Assembly: GCA_947589675.1 (NCBI GenBank)
Contig: CANQCI010000017.1
Location: forward strand, 1-38,261
Direction of reading: 5' to 3'
Source: an uncultured Bacilli bacterium
GTDB taxonomy: Bacteria > Bacillota_I > Bacilli_A > RF39 > UBA660
Length of the DNA: 38,261 bases
Shown here: positions 13,575 through 22,202 of the stretch, in pieces
Layout of the letters: every line of letters begins with the position of its first letter
Position numbering within the stretch: position 1 is the stretch's first letter
Notes under the pieces: model-generated
Told to the model about the DNA's origin: nothing
The model's input: only the letters and a program-made list of their open reading frames with translations
Database searches by the model: none
Made by a program: the position numbers and the translations under genes

Positions 13575-13886
13575 ATGAAAAATAAAGATTATAAACCAAG
13601 AAATTTAATTGAAATTGCAGATAAAATAATAGAAGTAATAAGTTCACATAGTGATTTAAAAAAAGAACGAGCAGATATGATAATAAACCAAATAGAAAAA
13701 GTTAAGAAAAGTTATAGTTATTCTGCTCCTGAAATTATATATTTAAGATGGGAAGAACTTGCTAATATATTAAGTAGATACTTTATTCCGAGTAATTCAA
13801 AATGGGAAACTGAAATAATGATTATATTCAATGATTTAAGTGGAACAGTTGATGATTATTATGAAAAGGAAGGCGAAATAAAATGA
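13575..13886 (+). CDS. Hypothetical protein
   Basis: 103 aa, AAGGAAGTG upstream of the ATG at 13575. Helical and charged, with NLIEIADKIIEVISSH and a Trp/Tyr-rich second half (IIYLRWEELANILSRYF). No family recognised. Its stop overlaps the next start (ATGA). Confidence 0.55.
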   Translation: MKNKDYKPRNLIEIADKIIEVISSHSDLKKERADMIINQIEKVKKSYSYSAPEIIYLRWEELANILSRYFIPSNSKWETEIMIIFNDLSGTVDDYYEKEGEIK

Positions 13887-14251
13887 AATTAGAAAAAGAA
13901 GTTACATTAGATACTTATGGATTATCATTAATATGTTTTAATGAGAACTTTACACAAAATGAAATAAGGGAATTACAACAAATGTATAAAAGAAAAATAA
14001 AACTAACATTAGAAGTAGAAGAACCAATACTTGATGAAGCTGAAAGAAAATACTTAAGTGGAATTATTAGACCTTTTAGAGATAGAGTAAGATACATACA
14101 AAAAATTGTTTATAGTCTTGAAGAAAAAGAATTTATTGTAATTGTTTGCATTAGTTGTGGTAATATAATTTTTCCAGACTTTAAAAAAGGCTCGATGTAC
14201 AAAGGCATGGAATTAAATAAAGGATATACATTGGAGGAACTCGGATTGTGA
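13883..14251 (+). CDS. Conserved phage protein, unknown function
   Basis: 122 aa. The centre (LDEAERKYLSGIIRPFRDRV) and the end (FKKGSMYKGMELNKGYTLEELGL, given here only in part) match a small protein I recall from many Firmicutes temperate phages in the same operon region. It has two Cys near ISCG, too few for a zinc site. Start overlaps the previous stop; stop overlaps the next GTG. The function of the family is unknown to me. Confidence 0.6.
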   Translation: MKLEKEVTLDTYGLSLICFNENFTQNEIRELQQMYKRKIKLTLEVEEPILDEAERKYLSGIIRPFRDRVRYIQKIVYSLEEKEFIVIVCISCGNIIFPDFKKGSMYKGMELNKGYTLEELGL

Positions 14252-14610
14252 AATTAGAAGTAGGAATGTATGTTAGAACAGATTTAGGGGAAATTGGTAA
14301 GGTTACAAGTGTATTAGATGATGATTCTAAAGCATTTGGATTAAGTGGACAATTTTATAATAGTGAACCATTTTTAAAAGGAACTGAAATAAAAGCCAGT
14401 CATAATATTATAGATTTAATTGAAAAAAATGATATTATTTTGGGAAAAAATGGAAAAATATATCAAGTTTGGAAAATATATAAAGATTATATATTTACTT
14501 ATACTAAAAATAAATATGGTCAAACGATTACATTAGTAGATTATCAAATAGATAAAGTTTTAACTAAAGACCAATTTGAAATTAATTGTTTTAGCATAGG
14601 AACTGAATAA
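14248..14610 (+). CDS. Conserved phage protein with SH3-like beta fold, unknown function
   Basis: 120 aa from a GTG at 14248 overlapping the previous TGA (GTGA); TTGGAGG lies upstream. It starts MKLEVGMYVRTDLGEIGKVT, a short beta-barrel pattern, then ends KDQFEINCFSIGTE. Similar small proteins occur in many Firmicutes phages. Role unknown. Confidence 0.58.
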   Translation: MKLEVGMYVRTDLGEIGKVTSVLDDDSKAFGLSGQFYNSEPFLKGTEIKASHNIIDLIEKNDIILGKNGKIYQVWKIYKDYIFTYTKNKYGQTITLVDYQIDKVLTKDQFEINCFSIGTE

Positions 14611-14611
14611 A

Positions 14612-14824
14612 ATGTCAAAAGAAGAATTTATAGCAAAACTACAAATGGTTTATGTAGGTGATAAAAATGCTTTTAATGAATTAGTATCAGTTTATGATAA
14701 TTTACAACAACGAATTGATAAAGCAATAGATAAATTATATTGTTGGGGTGAAACACTAAATTCTAATTTTCAAAATGAAATGTTATCAATTCTACAAGAT
14801 GAGGAAATGAAAGATTATGAGTGA
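14612..14824 (+). CDS. Small hypothetical protein
   Basis: 70 aa, ATG at 14612 one base after the previous stop. Helical (KNAFNELVSVYDNLQQRIDK), no motif. It overlaps the next small gene by 8 bp. Confidence 0.5.
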   Translation: MSKEEFIAKLQMVYVGDKNAFNELVSVYDNLQQRIDKAIDKLYCWGETLNSNFQNEMLSILQDEEMKDYE

Positions 14825-14975
14825 AGATAACATTCGTAAATTAACTAGATTAGAACAGCTAGAGTATATGCGAGATTTTTATAAGAGTCTTATTGTTAAT
14901 ATTGAACTTGAATTAAATAAAGTTGAAAAAGAACTTAATAATGAAAAAAACTTAGTGAAGAAATTAAATAAATAA
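14817..14975 (+). CDS. 52-aa coiled-coil peptide
   Basis: ATG at 14817, TAA at 14973-14975. MSEDNIRKLTRLEQLEYMRD leads into a clear heptad pattern (NIELELNKVEKELNNEKNL). GAGGAAA lies upstream. Position and coupling support translation; function unknown. Confidence 0.5.
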   Translation: MSEDNIRKLTRLEQLEYMRDFYKSLIVNIELELNKVEKELNNEKNLVKKLNK

Positions 14976-14993
14976 GTTTAAGGTAGGATAATT

Positions 14994-15374
14994 ATGCAAG
15001 TGATGGAAATTATATTAAAAATTTGTAATTTATTAAATCAAGTAGATGATTTTGTCAATGATGTTCCTGTAAAATCTCAAGAATATGATGAAAAATTGTC
15101 TGATTTATACCATTTTGCCGAAGCTAACAAAATGGATGCTAAAAAGGCTTATAGATTTTGTAAGGAATTAAAAAAGGTTCTACAAGAAAGAAGAGAATTT
15201 AAAAATAATGTTGAGATATTAAGGGAATATAAAAATCAAAAACAAAAACTAAATAGCGGAATTGAAAATCGTAAATTATTTATTACAGAAATGAAAAAAA
15301 GAGTTAATCGTTTAAATCAACCATATAAAAATAGAAGTTATAAAGAAGATGAATTAAAAGAAAAAATAGGTTAA
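14994..15374 (+). CDS. Hypothetical coiled-coil protein, last gene of the early/middle operon
   Basis: 126 aa, AGGTAGGA before the ATG at 14994. All-helical: LLNQVDDFVNDVPVKSQEYD, then a basic coiled coil (KKVLQERREFKNNVEILREY). After it the operon pauses: 157 bases to the next gene contain a palindrome and a likely regulatory site. No recognised family. Confidence 0.55.
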   Translation: MQVMEIILKICNLLNQVDDFVNDVPVKSQEYDEKLSDLYHFAEANKMDAKKAYRFCKELKKVLQERREFKNNVEILREYKNQKQKLNSGIENRKLFITEMKKRVNRLNQPYKNRSYKEDELKEKIG

Positions 15375-15470
15375 AAATGGTCATAAAAAACCTATTAAAA
15401 ATTTCAAAAAGTATCAATGATAAAAAAATACCAAAATAGCCCGTAAGTATGGGAGAAAATGAGGATAGAT

Positions 15471-15506
15471 AGTGTGCAATATAATATTATACATATCTTG
15501 CACACT
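15471..15506. repeat. 9-bp perfect inverted repeat with a TATAAT in its loop
   Basis: AGTGTGCAA (15471-15479) and TTGCACACT (15498-15506) are separated by 18 bp that begin with TATAAT (15480-15485). The site lies 26 bp before the ATG at 15532. It could be an operator over a promoter -10 box or a weak hairpin; no T tract good enough for a terminator follows, and no good -35 is seen. Confidence 0.6.
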
Positions 15507-15531
15507 TTATTCCGTCCGGAGGTAGTAGATA

Positions 15532-15861
15532 ATGGAAATAATAAAGGTTAATAAAGAAGTAAAAACTTATGAATGTGTTGAAATAGAAGTTGAAGATACT
15601 AAAAATTGTTTTTTTAAAGGTAATGATGTTTATAGGAATTTAACTGAATATTTAGGAATATGGATTGATAATCATGGATTAAAAACTGTTTCTATTCTTA
15701 ATAATAGTGCGATAACTGTTGATTGTTCACTGAATGTAAATAATAATACCATCATTGATATTGAATACTTTTTAAAAAATCATAAATCTGTTCAAATTAT
15801 TTCTAAGGAAGAGTTTCGAAGTCAACTAAATAGATTAATAGGTATTTTAAATGAGGAATAG
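15532..15861 (+). CDS. Hypothetical protein
   Basis: 109 aa, strong CCGGAGG ribosome site before the ATG at 15532. Mixed alpha/beta protein (KTYECVEIEVEDTKNCFF, then WIDNHGLKTVSILNNSA), no family recognised. It starts a new gene group that continues with the second tyrosine recombinase two bases after its stop. Confidence 0.55.
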   Translation: MEIIKVNKEVKTYECVEIEVEDTKNCFFKGNDVYRNLTEYLGIWIDNHGLKTVSILNNSAITVDCSLNVNNNTIIDIEYFLKNHKSVQIISKEEFRSQLNRLIGILNEE

Positions 15862-15863
15862 CC

Positions 15864-16721
15864 ATGACTAAAGAAGAATTAAAGAATAAACTTGATGAAT
15901 TTATAGATTATTTAGAATTAGAAGAGAAGTCAGAAAGAACATTAAAAAGTTATCGTAATGCCATCAATAATTTAATTAATTATATTCCTACTGATGAGTT
16001 TACTTTAGATAAAAAATTATTAATTAATTGGAAAAAAGATATTAAAGATAAAAAAGAGTATAGTTTAAATACTTGTAATCAGTTCATAATTATTGTTAAT
16101 AAGTTTATGAAATATCTTGGTGTTAATGAATTTGTAGACCAATTTAAAATTCAAGAAAAATCCAATTTAGAAGAATATATTGAACCTCAAGAGCATAAAC
16201 GGATGTTAAGATGGGCGAAACAACTTAATATGATGGAAGCTTACATGATAATAAAGGTATTTGCTCATTCTGGTGCCCGTATAAGTGAGTTAAAATATTT
16301 CACGGTCAAGAATTTAGATAGTAATTATATAAAAGTTTATAATAAGCGAAAAGAAAGATACTTAATTATAACTAATGAATTAAGAAGAGATTTAAAGCGT
16401 TATTGTAAACAAAATAAAATAACTGAAAACTATATATTTAGAAGTCCGGAGGATAAATATAAGGATGACCCGAACCGGATGCCGGATAACTCAACTATAT
16501 GGCGATGGCTGAAAAAGATAGCTAAAAAAGCTAAAATTAATCCTGAAAAAATTCACCCTCATGCATGGCGTCATTTATTTGCTAAACAATGTAAAGAAAA
16601 TGGCATTGATTTAGATGAGCTTGCGGATATATTAGGACACAGCAATATCAATACCACGGCAATTTATACTAAAACTTCTAAAAAGGAAAAAAGGTTAAAG
16701 TTAGAGAAAATTAGGTATTAA
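15864..16721 (+). CDS. Tyrosine recombinase, XerC/D-like size
   Basis: 285 aa. A core-binding domain (1-95) is followed by the catalytic domain with Arg139 (SGARISEL), Lys161/163 (NKRKERYL), His233 and Arg236 (HAWRHLF), His259 (ILGHS) and Tyr268 (AIYTK). All active-site residues are intact. GAGGAA lies just upstream of the ATG. Its place, between the middle genes and the late regulator and terminases, recurs in Firmicutes prophages that also have a main integrase. It may resolve phage or chromosome dimers or recombine at another site. It differs in length and sequence from the recombinase at 12138 and is not a copy of it. Confidence 0.9.
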   Translation: MTKEELKNKLDEFIDYLELEEKSERTLKSYRNAINNLINYIPTDEFTLDKKLLINWKKDIKDKKEYSLNTCNQFIIIVNKFMKYLGVNEFVDQFKIQEKSNLEEYIEPQEHKRMLRWAKQLNMMEAYMIIKVFAHSGARISELKYFTVKNLDSNYIKVYNKRKERYLIITNELRRDLKRYCKQNKITENYIFRSPEDKYKDDPNRMPDNSTIWRWLKKIAKKAKINPEKIHPHAWRHLFAKQCKENGIDLDELADILGHSNINTTAIYTKTSKKEKRLKLEKIRY

Positions 16722-16753
16722 TATGTTGAATGAAGAAATTTGTGAGAGGATAT

Positions 16754-17185
16754 ATGAAACTTGAAGAATTAGATAATATAAAAAATGAATTATCAAGTAT
16801 AAATGATTTAAGAATAGAAATAGCCAACATCGAAGAAAAGATAAAAGCAATGGATAATGAAAAGACTGTTGTCGCAGCTGTTGATGGTTCTATGAAAGAT
16901 TATCCATATACAAAAGTTCATCAAAAAATATATGTTCAAAATAAAAAGTATATTAATGAAATAAATAAATACTTAGATATCTTAAAGACAAGAAAATTAT
17001 CATTGATACTAAAATTAAATAGAATAGAAAAATTCATCAATGATTTACCAACAAGTAGATTAAGACTTATTTTTGAATATAGGTATTTAAAACAATATAC
17101 ATGGCGAAAGATTGCTTATAAGTTAGGAAATACCAGTGAAGATAGTGTGAGAATGGAACATGATAGATTTTTTAAAAAAAATTAA
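16754..17185 (+). CDS. ArpU/RinA-like late transcription regulator
   Basis: 143 aa from the ATG at 16754 (GAGAGG upstream); an ATG at 16730 would add eight residues and cannot be ruled out. The N-terminal part is a coiled coil (LRIEIANIEEKIKAMDNEK). The C-terminal RLRLIFEYRYLKQYTWRKIA ... EDSVRMEHDRFF resembles sigma-70 region 4 and the ArpU family that controls late genes in Gram-positive phages. It lies directly before the packaging genes, the normal position. It probably binds upstream of them, perhaps at the palindrome at 17227-17255. Confidence 0.75.
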   Translation: MKLEELDNIKNELSSINDLRIEIANIEEKIKAMDNEKTVVAAVDGSMKDYPYTKVHQKIYVQNKKYINEINKYLDILKTRKLSLILKLNRIEKFINDLPTSRLRLIFEYRYLKQYTWRKIAYKLGNTSEDSVRMEHDRFFKKN

Positions 17186-17226
17186 GTTTGTTCGTTTTGT
17201 TCGGTTTTTGTGTGTTATATTTTTAT

Positions 17227-17255
17227 TATGGAATACTACATGCAAGTATTCCATA
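17227..17255. repeat. 11-bp perfect inverted repeat before the packaging genes
   Basis: TATGGAATACT (17227-17237) and AGTATTCCATA (17245-17255) form a perfect palindrome around a 7-base centre, in the 171-bp gap between the late regulator and HNH genes. No T tract follows, so it is more likely a regulator binding site, or a terminase site, than a terminator. A direct repeat TTTGTTCGTTTTGTTCG lies at about 17188-17204. Confidence 0.65.
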
Positions 17256-17291
17256 CGTTCCTTTAAATTGCCTTTGGTGCTGGTGTACCTT

Positions 17292-17316
17292 AAGAACTAG
17301 AAATAGTTCTTTTATT
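17292..17316 (+). terminator. Possible terminator upstream of the HNH gene
   Basis: AAGAACTA, loop GAAA, TAGTTCTT (17292-17311) followed by TTTATT. The stem is 8 bp and AT-rich, the T tract short, so it may be a weak terminator or a stable GNRA-type RNA hairpin that the late regulator could overcome. Confidence 0.5.
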
Positions 17317-17356
17317 ATGTCTTAAAAATAATTTGTGAAAATGGAGAAAGGTTAAA

Positions 17357-17734
17357 ATGATGTATAGGCTTTGTAGGAAATGTAATAAACCAATAGTTCC
17401 TCCAGCTGTTTATTGTGAGAAGTGTAATGAGAAAGTTATTAAACAACAAGAAGAATATAAAACGTTAAGGGAAAAAAGATATAATAAAAATCGTAATCCT
17501 AAATATAAACAGTTTTATAATTCTAATGATTGGAAAATCTTAAAAGAAAAAAAACTTTTTGATTGTCAGTATCAATGCGAAATATGCAAAGGACTAGCAA
17601 CCGAAGTTCATCACATTAAACCAATTCAAACAATTGAGGGTTGGATAAGAAGATTGGATTACTTTAATTTAGAAGCATTATGTACAAGGTGTCATAATTA
17701 TAGGCATAAACGTTTTCAACAACGACAAAAATAA
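17357..17734 (+). CDS. HNH endonuclease next to the terminase genes
   Basis: 125 aa. An N-terminal zinc knuckle (CRKCNKPIVPPAVYCEKC) is followed by the HNH domain: CEIC, EVHHIKPI with the catalytic His pair, LEALCTRCHNYRH at the end. GGAGAAAGG precedes the ATG. In HK97-type cos phages an HNH protein beside the terminases is needed for cos cleavage and head assembly, and this gene sits exactly there. A homing function is less likely, as there is no intron. Confidence 0.9.
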   Translation: MMYRLCRKCNKPIVPPAVYCEKCNEKVIKQQEEYKTLREKRYNKNRNPKYKQFYNSNDWKILKEKKLFDCQYQCEICKGLATEVHHIKPIQTIEGWIRRLDYFNLEALCTRCHNYRHKRFQQRQK

Positions 17735-17812
17735 TGAAGTTAATTCTTTAATTTTGTAATAAAAATATTATAAATTTATAGGAAAATTTATCTTATATTT
17801 GTATGTCTTTTA

Positions 17813-17893
17813 CCCCTAGGGGATATCAAAAAAATACAAGACCGAATTGGAAGAACGGTGCAAAAGGGGTTTTTGTAAAAAAAACTCCCTTTT
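17813..17893. other. cos: Candidate cos/terminase recognition region
   Basis: The perfect palindrome CCCCTAGGGG (17813-17822) stands out in AT-rich DNA. It is followed by a GC-rich segment and a strong hairpin (17862-17874 with 17880-17893, AAAAGGGGTTTTT against a near-complement with a one-base bulge). All of this lies in the 179-bp gap between the HNH and TerS genes, where cos sites of HK97-like phages are usually found. The hairpin could also be a terminator. Ends of virion DNA are not known. Confidence 0.5.
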
Positions 17894-17913
17894 TGAAAAA
17901 ACGGAGGTGGGAG

Positions 17914-18387
17914 ATGGCTGGTCGCAAAAAGGAACCTATTGACCTTGTTATAGCGAAAGGAAAAAAGCATTTATCCAAGGAAGAAATTGCAACAAGAAAG
18001 GCTCAAGAAATAAAAGTTGATTTATTTGATATTTCTCCACCAAATTATTTAAATGAGAAACAAATAAAGGAATTTTTAGAAATAGCCGGCAAGCTAAAAC
18101 ATGTAGGAATTATGACAGAACTAGATGAAGATGCTTTAGCAAGATATATTATTACGAAAGATGAATGTATTCAAACTGATAATTTATTAACAAAAGAATT
18201 AAGTAAGAAAAACAAGATAGATATTGATAAAATTTATCGTTTACAATTAATTCAAAATAAATTGCATAAACTAGTGCGAACATTAGCCTCCGACTTAGGT
18301 TTAAATGTATCCGCAAGAACGAAATTATGTGTTCCTAAAGAACCAACCGACCCACCGGAAAATAAATTCTCGAAATTTGTCAAATGA
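17914..18387 (+). CDS. Terminase small subunit, P27-like
   Basis: 157 aa from the ATG at 17914, behind GGAGGTGGGAG. Longer in-frame versions would translate the hairpin region and lack a ribosome site. It begins MAGRKKEPIDLVIAKGKKHL, the pattern of P27-family small terminase subunits, then has helical blocks (ELDEDALARYIITKDECI) and ends LNVSARTKLCVP, also typical. It binds packaging-site DNA and brings it to TerL. Its stop overlaps the TerL start (ATGA). Confidence 0.9.
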   Translation: MAGRKKEPIDLVIAKGKKHLSKEEIATRKAQEIKVDLFDISPPNYLNEKQIKEFLEIAGKLKHVGIMTELDEDALARYIITKDECIQTDNLLTKELSKKNKIDIDKIYRLQLIQNKLHKLVRTLASDLGLNVSARTKLCVPKEPTDPPENKFSKFVK

Positions 18388-20111
18388 AAAAGAAAGACCG
18401 AGTAACGGAATATGCCCAAAAAGTGGTTGATAAAAAGGTTTTTTGTGGACATTATCATTATCTAGCGTGTTTAAGACATTTAAAAGATTTAGAAAGGCAA
18501 AAAACAAAGGAATTTCCCTATTATTGGGACATCGATGAAAGTGAAAGAATAATTGATTATGCTCAAACTCTGACAATATCCGAGGGAATAGAAAAGAAGC
18601 CAGTAAAATTATTGCCAGCTCAAATATTTGATATAGGTTCACGCTTCGGTTGGAAAAAGCGTAATGGCTTTAGAAGATTTAGAAGAAGTTATAAATCAGA
18701 AGCCCGTCAAAATGGGAAAACTTTTGAAAACGGGATAATGGGAACTTATATTGGTAATTTTTGTGGTTATAATTACGGTAAATTATTTACCGTAGCAACC
18801 AAGAAACGTCAAGCAAGATTAGCTTGGGAAGAAATGGCAAAATTTATTAATGCCGATGAAGATTTACAAGAAAAATTTGAAGTAAAAGATTATAAATCGA
18901 TGATAATATGTAATGATACAAATTCAACAATAGAAGCTTTATCCAAAGAAGCGGGACTAGAAGAGGGATTTAGATCTATATTTAGTTCAATCGATGAACT
19001 TCATCAACATAAAAATAATCGAATATATAAAGCTATATATGATGGGACGGTTTCATTAGATGAAACATTAGTATCGATGATAACCACTCGTGGTTTTGAT
19101 ATCGGCCCGACAAGTTTTAGCTACGAAATGGATAAATATGCCATAAAAATTTTGGAGGGGGTAGCCACCGCCGAAGATTTTTTCGTGGATATTTATTGCT
19201 TAGATAAAGACGATGATATATGGGACGAAAAAAATTGGATTAAAGCTAATCCCTATTTGGCAAGTACCGAAAAAGGTATGGAAGCCTTAAGATTAGATGC
19301 CGAAACCGCAAAAGATATGGGTGGTAGTGATTTAACCGATTTTATCACGAAAAGATTAAATATGTGGTCGAGAGATGAAAATTCTTATTTTATCTCATTA
19401 GATGATTGGAAAGAATGTGAATGTGATGAAACATTAGAAAATTATCGAGGAATGGCTTGTTATTGTGGTTTAGATTTATCGCACGGCGGAGATTTAACGA
19501 CTTTAGCTTTAGAGTTTCCTTTAGAAAATGATGAGTTTTATATTTTTTCTCATTCATTCATGCCTAAAGGAAGATTACAAGAACACATAAAAAGTGATTT
19601 AGCTCCCTATGATGTTTGGAATGATAATGGTTTAATTTCCGTAACAGGAGGAGTAACTGAATATAAAAATAATTATAAATTTATACTTAGTTATATAAAA
19701 CAATTAATAGCTGATTATGAAATAAAAATAAAAGTAATTGGTTATGACCCCCATAATGCTGATGGTTTCTTAGGTGATTTAGAAGAATTGGGCTGTCCAT
19801 TATTAGAAATAGGTCAAACAGCGAAGTTTTTAAATGATGCCACTGTTGATGTTCAATTAAATATAAAATCTAAAAAATTAAAGTATGACCGCCGGAACGA
19901 ATTATTAAGTTGGTCGTTTTCTAATGCCAAAATTGTAGCAAATTCCTTTGGTGAAATAAAAGTTGATAAAGAACCAAAAAAAATATACCAAAGAATTGAC
20001 CCAGTTGATGCGGCAATAGATGCCCATGTTGCTTACATGAAATTTAAGGAAGAAATAGATACAGAAGCCACAATGCAAAACTATTTAGAAATGATGGAAT
20101 GGCAAGAATAA
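18384..20111 (+). CDS. Terminase large subunit (HK97-like)
   Basis: 575 aa, full length. The ATPase domain has a variant Walker A KSEARQNGKT (104-113), as usual for this family, and a Walker B-like stretch IDEL with Asp204-Glu205. The nuclease domain has GLDLSHGGDLTT, GYDPHNADG and the C-terminal DPVDAAIDAHVAY, supplying its metal-binding acids. It cuts the DNA concatemer and pumps it into the prohead. Stop-start overlap with TerS indicates coupling. Confidence 0.95.
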   Translation: MKKKDRVTEYAQKVVDKKVFCGHYHYLACLRHLKDLERQKTKEFPYYWDIDESERIIDYAQTLTISEGIEKKPVKLLPAQIFDIGSRFGWKKRNGFRRFRRSYKSEARQNGKTFENGIMGTYIGNFCGYNYGKLFTVATKKRQARLAWEEMAKFINADEDLQEKFEVKDYKSMIICNDTNSTIEALSKEAGLEEGFRSIFSSIDELHQHKNNRIYKAIYDGTVSLDETLVSMITTRGFDIGPTSFSYEMDKYAIKILEGVATAEDFFVDIYCLDKDDDIWDEKNWIKANPYLASTEKGMEALRLDAETAKDMGGSDLTDFITKRLNMWSRDENSYFISLDDWKECECDETLENYRGMACYCGLDLSHGGDLTTLALEFPLENDEFYIFSHSFMPKGRLQEHIKSDLAPYDVWNDNGLISVTGGVTEYKNNYKFILSYIKQLIADYEIKIKVIGYDPHNADGFLGDLEELGCPLLEIGQTAKFLNDATVDVQLNIKSKKLKYDRRNELLSWSFSNAKIVANSFGEIKVDKEPKKIYQRIDPVDAAIDAHVAYMKFKEEIDTEATMQNYLEMMEWQE

Positions 20112-20133
20112 AAATGAAAAGGAAGTGATTGGA

Positions 20134-21393
20134 ATGGGATTTACTAAAAAAATTATGAATAAATTATTCGTGCGTAATTCAGTTGATATGGATAATTGGA
20201 TTAAATTAGCGGATTTTTTAGGAATAGATAAAAATACAGATAAAGATGTTCGCTCCGAAGCCACTTATTTTGCTTGTTTAAAACTTTTAAGTGAAGCGGT
20301 AGGAAAGTTACCTTTAAAGTTATTAAGGCAAACTGAAAAAGATGGTGTTGTGGAAGCAACAAGCCATAGCTTGTATAATATTGTTCGCAATCGTCCTAAT
20401 AGATATATGACATCAACAACATTTTGGAGTACTACGGAATATTATCGCAATCATTTTGGTAATTCTGTGTCATTAATAAGTGGTTATGGGGAAAAATTAA
20501 CACTTATTCCCTTAGATTTTTCAGAAATTGATATTTGGTATGATGATGCCAAAATATTAAGTGAAATTCCGGATGTTTATTATATTTATAATCATGGGGG
20601 AAAACGGTATTGTTTTAGCAGTGAAGAAGTATTACATTTTAGAACATCAATTTCCGAAGATGGAATTACGGGTTTAAGTGTTAGAAATATCTTAAAGAGT
20701 ACAATTGATGGAAGTCAAAAGGCACAAAACATGCAAAATAGTCTTTATGACAGTGGATTTGTTGCTAAGGCGGTTATTCAATATACAGGTGATTTAAACA
20801 GTAAATCGACGGAAAATTTTTTAGCTAATATTGAAAAATATGCAAAAGGACAAATACCTACATCGAAAAGTTTAATTCCAATTCCTCTTGGTTCACAATT
20901 AACGCCTTTAAATACTAAATTAGGCGATAATGAATTTTTGGAATTAAAAAAATATAGTTCCTTGCAAATTGCATCGGCATTTGGAATAAAGCCTGTTCAA
21001 ATAAATGATTATTCAAAGTCAAGTTATGCTTCGAGTGAATCGCAAAACTTGGCTTTTTTAGTGGATACATTGTTATTTATTTTGAAACAGTATGAAGAAG
21101 AATTAAATTATAAATTATTATCTCAAGATGAACTAAAAAAGGGTTACTTTTTTAAATTTAATTATGGCATGCTTTTAAGAGCTGATATGAAAACCCAAAT
21201 AGAAAGCCTTACAAAAGCTGTCCAAAACTTCCTTTATACGCCGAATGAGGCAAGGGCTTTTTTAGATAAGCCGGCGGTTGACGGGGGCGATGTTTTAATC
21301 GGGAATGGTTCCACGATAAAACTTGACCAAATAGGATTGCAATATTCGCAAAATTATAATAATTCGCCTAATACTGAGGGAGGTGATGAATAG
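20134..21393 (+). CDS. Portal protein (HK97 family)
   Basis: 419 aa from the ATG at 20134 (GGAAGTGATT upstream; an in-frame GTG lies inside that site). Contains the portal pieces ACLKLLSEAVGKLPLKLLR, LYNIVRNRPN and the later ASAFGIKPVQINDYSKSSYAS. It forms the ring through which DNA enters the head. The gene order TerL-portal-protease-capsid is the HK97 order. GGGAGGTGATG at its end serves the next gene. Confidence 0.95.
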   Translation: MGFTKKIMNKLFVRNSVDMDNWIKLADFLGIDKNTDKDVRSEATYFACLKLLSEAVGKLPLKLLRQTEKDGVVEATSHSLYNIVRNRPNRYMTSTTFWSTTEYYRNHFGNSVSLISGYGEKLTLIPLDFSEIDIWYDDAKILSEIPDVYYIYNHGGKRYCFSSEEVLHFRTSISEDGITGLSVRNILKSTIDGSQKAQNMQNSLYDSGFVAKAVIQYTGDLNSKSTENFLANIEKYAKGQIPTSKSLIPIPLGSQLTPLNTKLGDNEFLELKKYSSLQIASAFGIKPVQINDYSKSSYASSESQNLAFLVDTLLFILKQYEEELNYKLLSQDELKKGYFFKFNYGMLLRADMKTQIESLTKAVQNFLYTPNEARAFLDKPAVDGGDVLIGNGSTIKLDQIGLQYSQNYNNSPNTEGGDE

Positions 21394-22200
21394 GTGAAAA
21401 AATTTTTTGAGTTTAAAAATATCACGCAAAACACAGCTGATTTATTCATCTATGGTGAAATAGTTCAAGAAAAGTCTGTTGACTGGTGGACGGGTGAAGA
21501 AAGTGATACAGATGTATCTATTATGGATTTTAAAGAAGAACTTGAAAAAATAGGCAATGTTCAAACTTTAAATATTTATATTAATTCCCCAGGTGGTGAT
21601 GTTTTTGTAGCATCAGCCATGATTAGTATGCTTGAAAGAAAGAAACAATCAGGAACAACTATAAATGCTTATGTAGATGGTGTAAGTGCTAGTGCGGCAT
21701 CATTTTTAATGTGTGTTGCGGATAACATTTATATGTACAAAAATTCGGTTGTAATGATTCATAAACCAATGAGTTTTGCGTATGGTAACGCCAATGATAT
21801 ACAAAAGGTTATAGATACTCTTGATAAAATCGAAAGTGCAACTATGCTACCGATGTATATGAGTAAAGCCAAGATTAGTGAAGATGAATTAAAAGAATTT
21901 ATTAATAATGAAACTTGGTTTTCGGCACCGGAAATGGAAGAATATTTTAATGTAACAGTTTTAAATGAAGAAAAAGTGGCGGTTGCCTCAATTTCAAATG
22001 AATTGTTTAAAAAATATAAAAATATTCCTGAAAATATTCGCAAAGTTTTGAATAATTTCCATCAAAAACCAAATTTAGATAATACTTTAAAAGATTATCA
22101 AGATGATGTGGTTGTTAATAAAAACGAAGAAAATATAAAAACAAGATTAAGCCTGATTAAAGGCTTTTTAATTGCCGAAAATTTGAAAGAGGGTGAGTGA
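21394..22200 (+). CDS. Head maturation protease, ClpP/S14-like
   Basis: 268 aa from a GTG at 21394 with GGGAGGTGATG upstream. ClpP-like fold: INSPGGDV (63-70), catalytic Ser100 in DGVSASAAS and His123 in VMIHKP. It processes the prohead, most likely removing the N-terminal coiled-coil segment of the capsid protein. It ends in TGA overlapping a GTG of the next frame. A helical C-terminal tail (LSLIKGFLIAENLKEGE) may act as a scaffold. Confidence 0.93.
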   Translation: MKKFFEFKNITQNTADLFIYGEIVQEKSVDWWTGEESDTDVSIMDFKEELEKIGNVQTLNIYINSPGGDVFVASAMISMLERKKQSGTTINAYVDGVSASAASFLMCVADNIYMYKNSVVMIHKPMSFAYGNANDIQKVIDTLDKIESATMLPMYMSKAKISEDELKEFINNETWFSAPEMEEYFNVTVLNEEKVAVASISNELFKKYKNIPENIRKVLNNFHQKPNLDNTLKDYQDDVVVNKNEENIKTRLSLIKGFLIAENLKEGE

Positions 22201-22202
22201 TT

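Noticed and set aside
13534-13578. 14-aa ORF between the recombinase and the next gene
   Set aside because: Too short and overlaps the ribosome site and start of the 13575 gene; no sign of selection.
17357-17734. Homing endonuclease reading of the HNH gene
   Set aside because: No intron or intein around it; the position next to the terminases fits the packaging-associated HNH family.
17803-17913. N-terminal extension of the small terminase subunit
   Set aside because: It would translate a palindrome and hairpin, has no ribosome site, and the family starts at the MAGRKKEP methionine.
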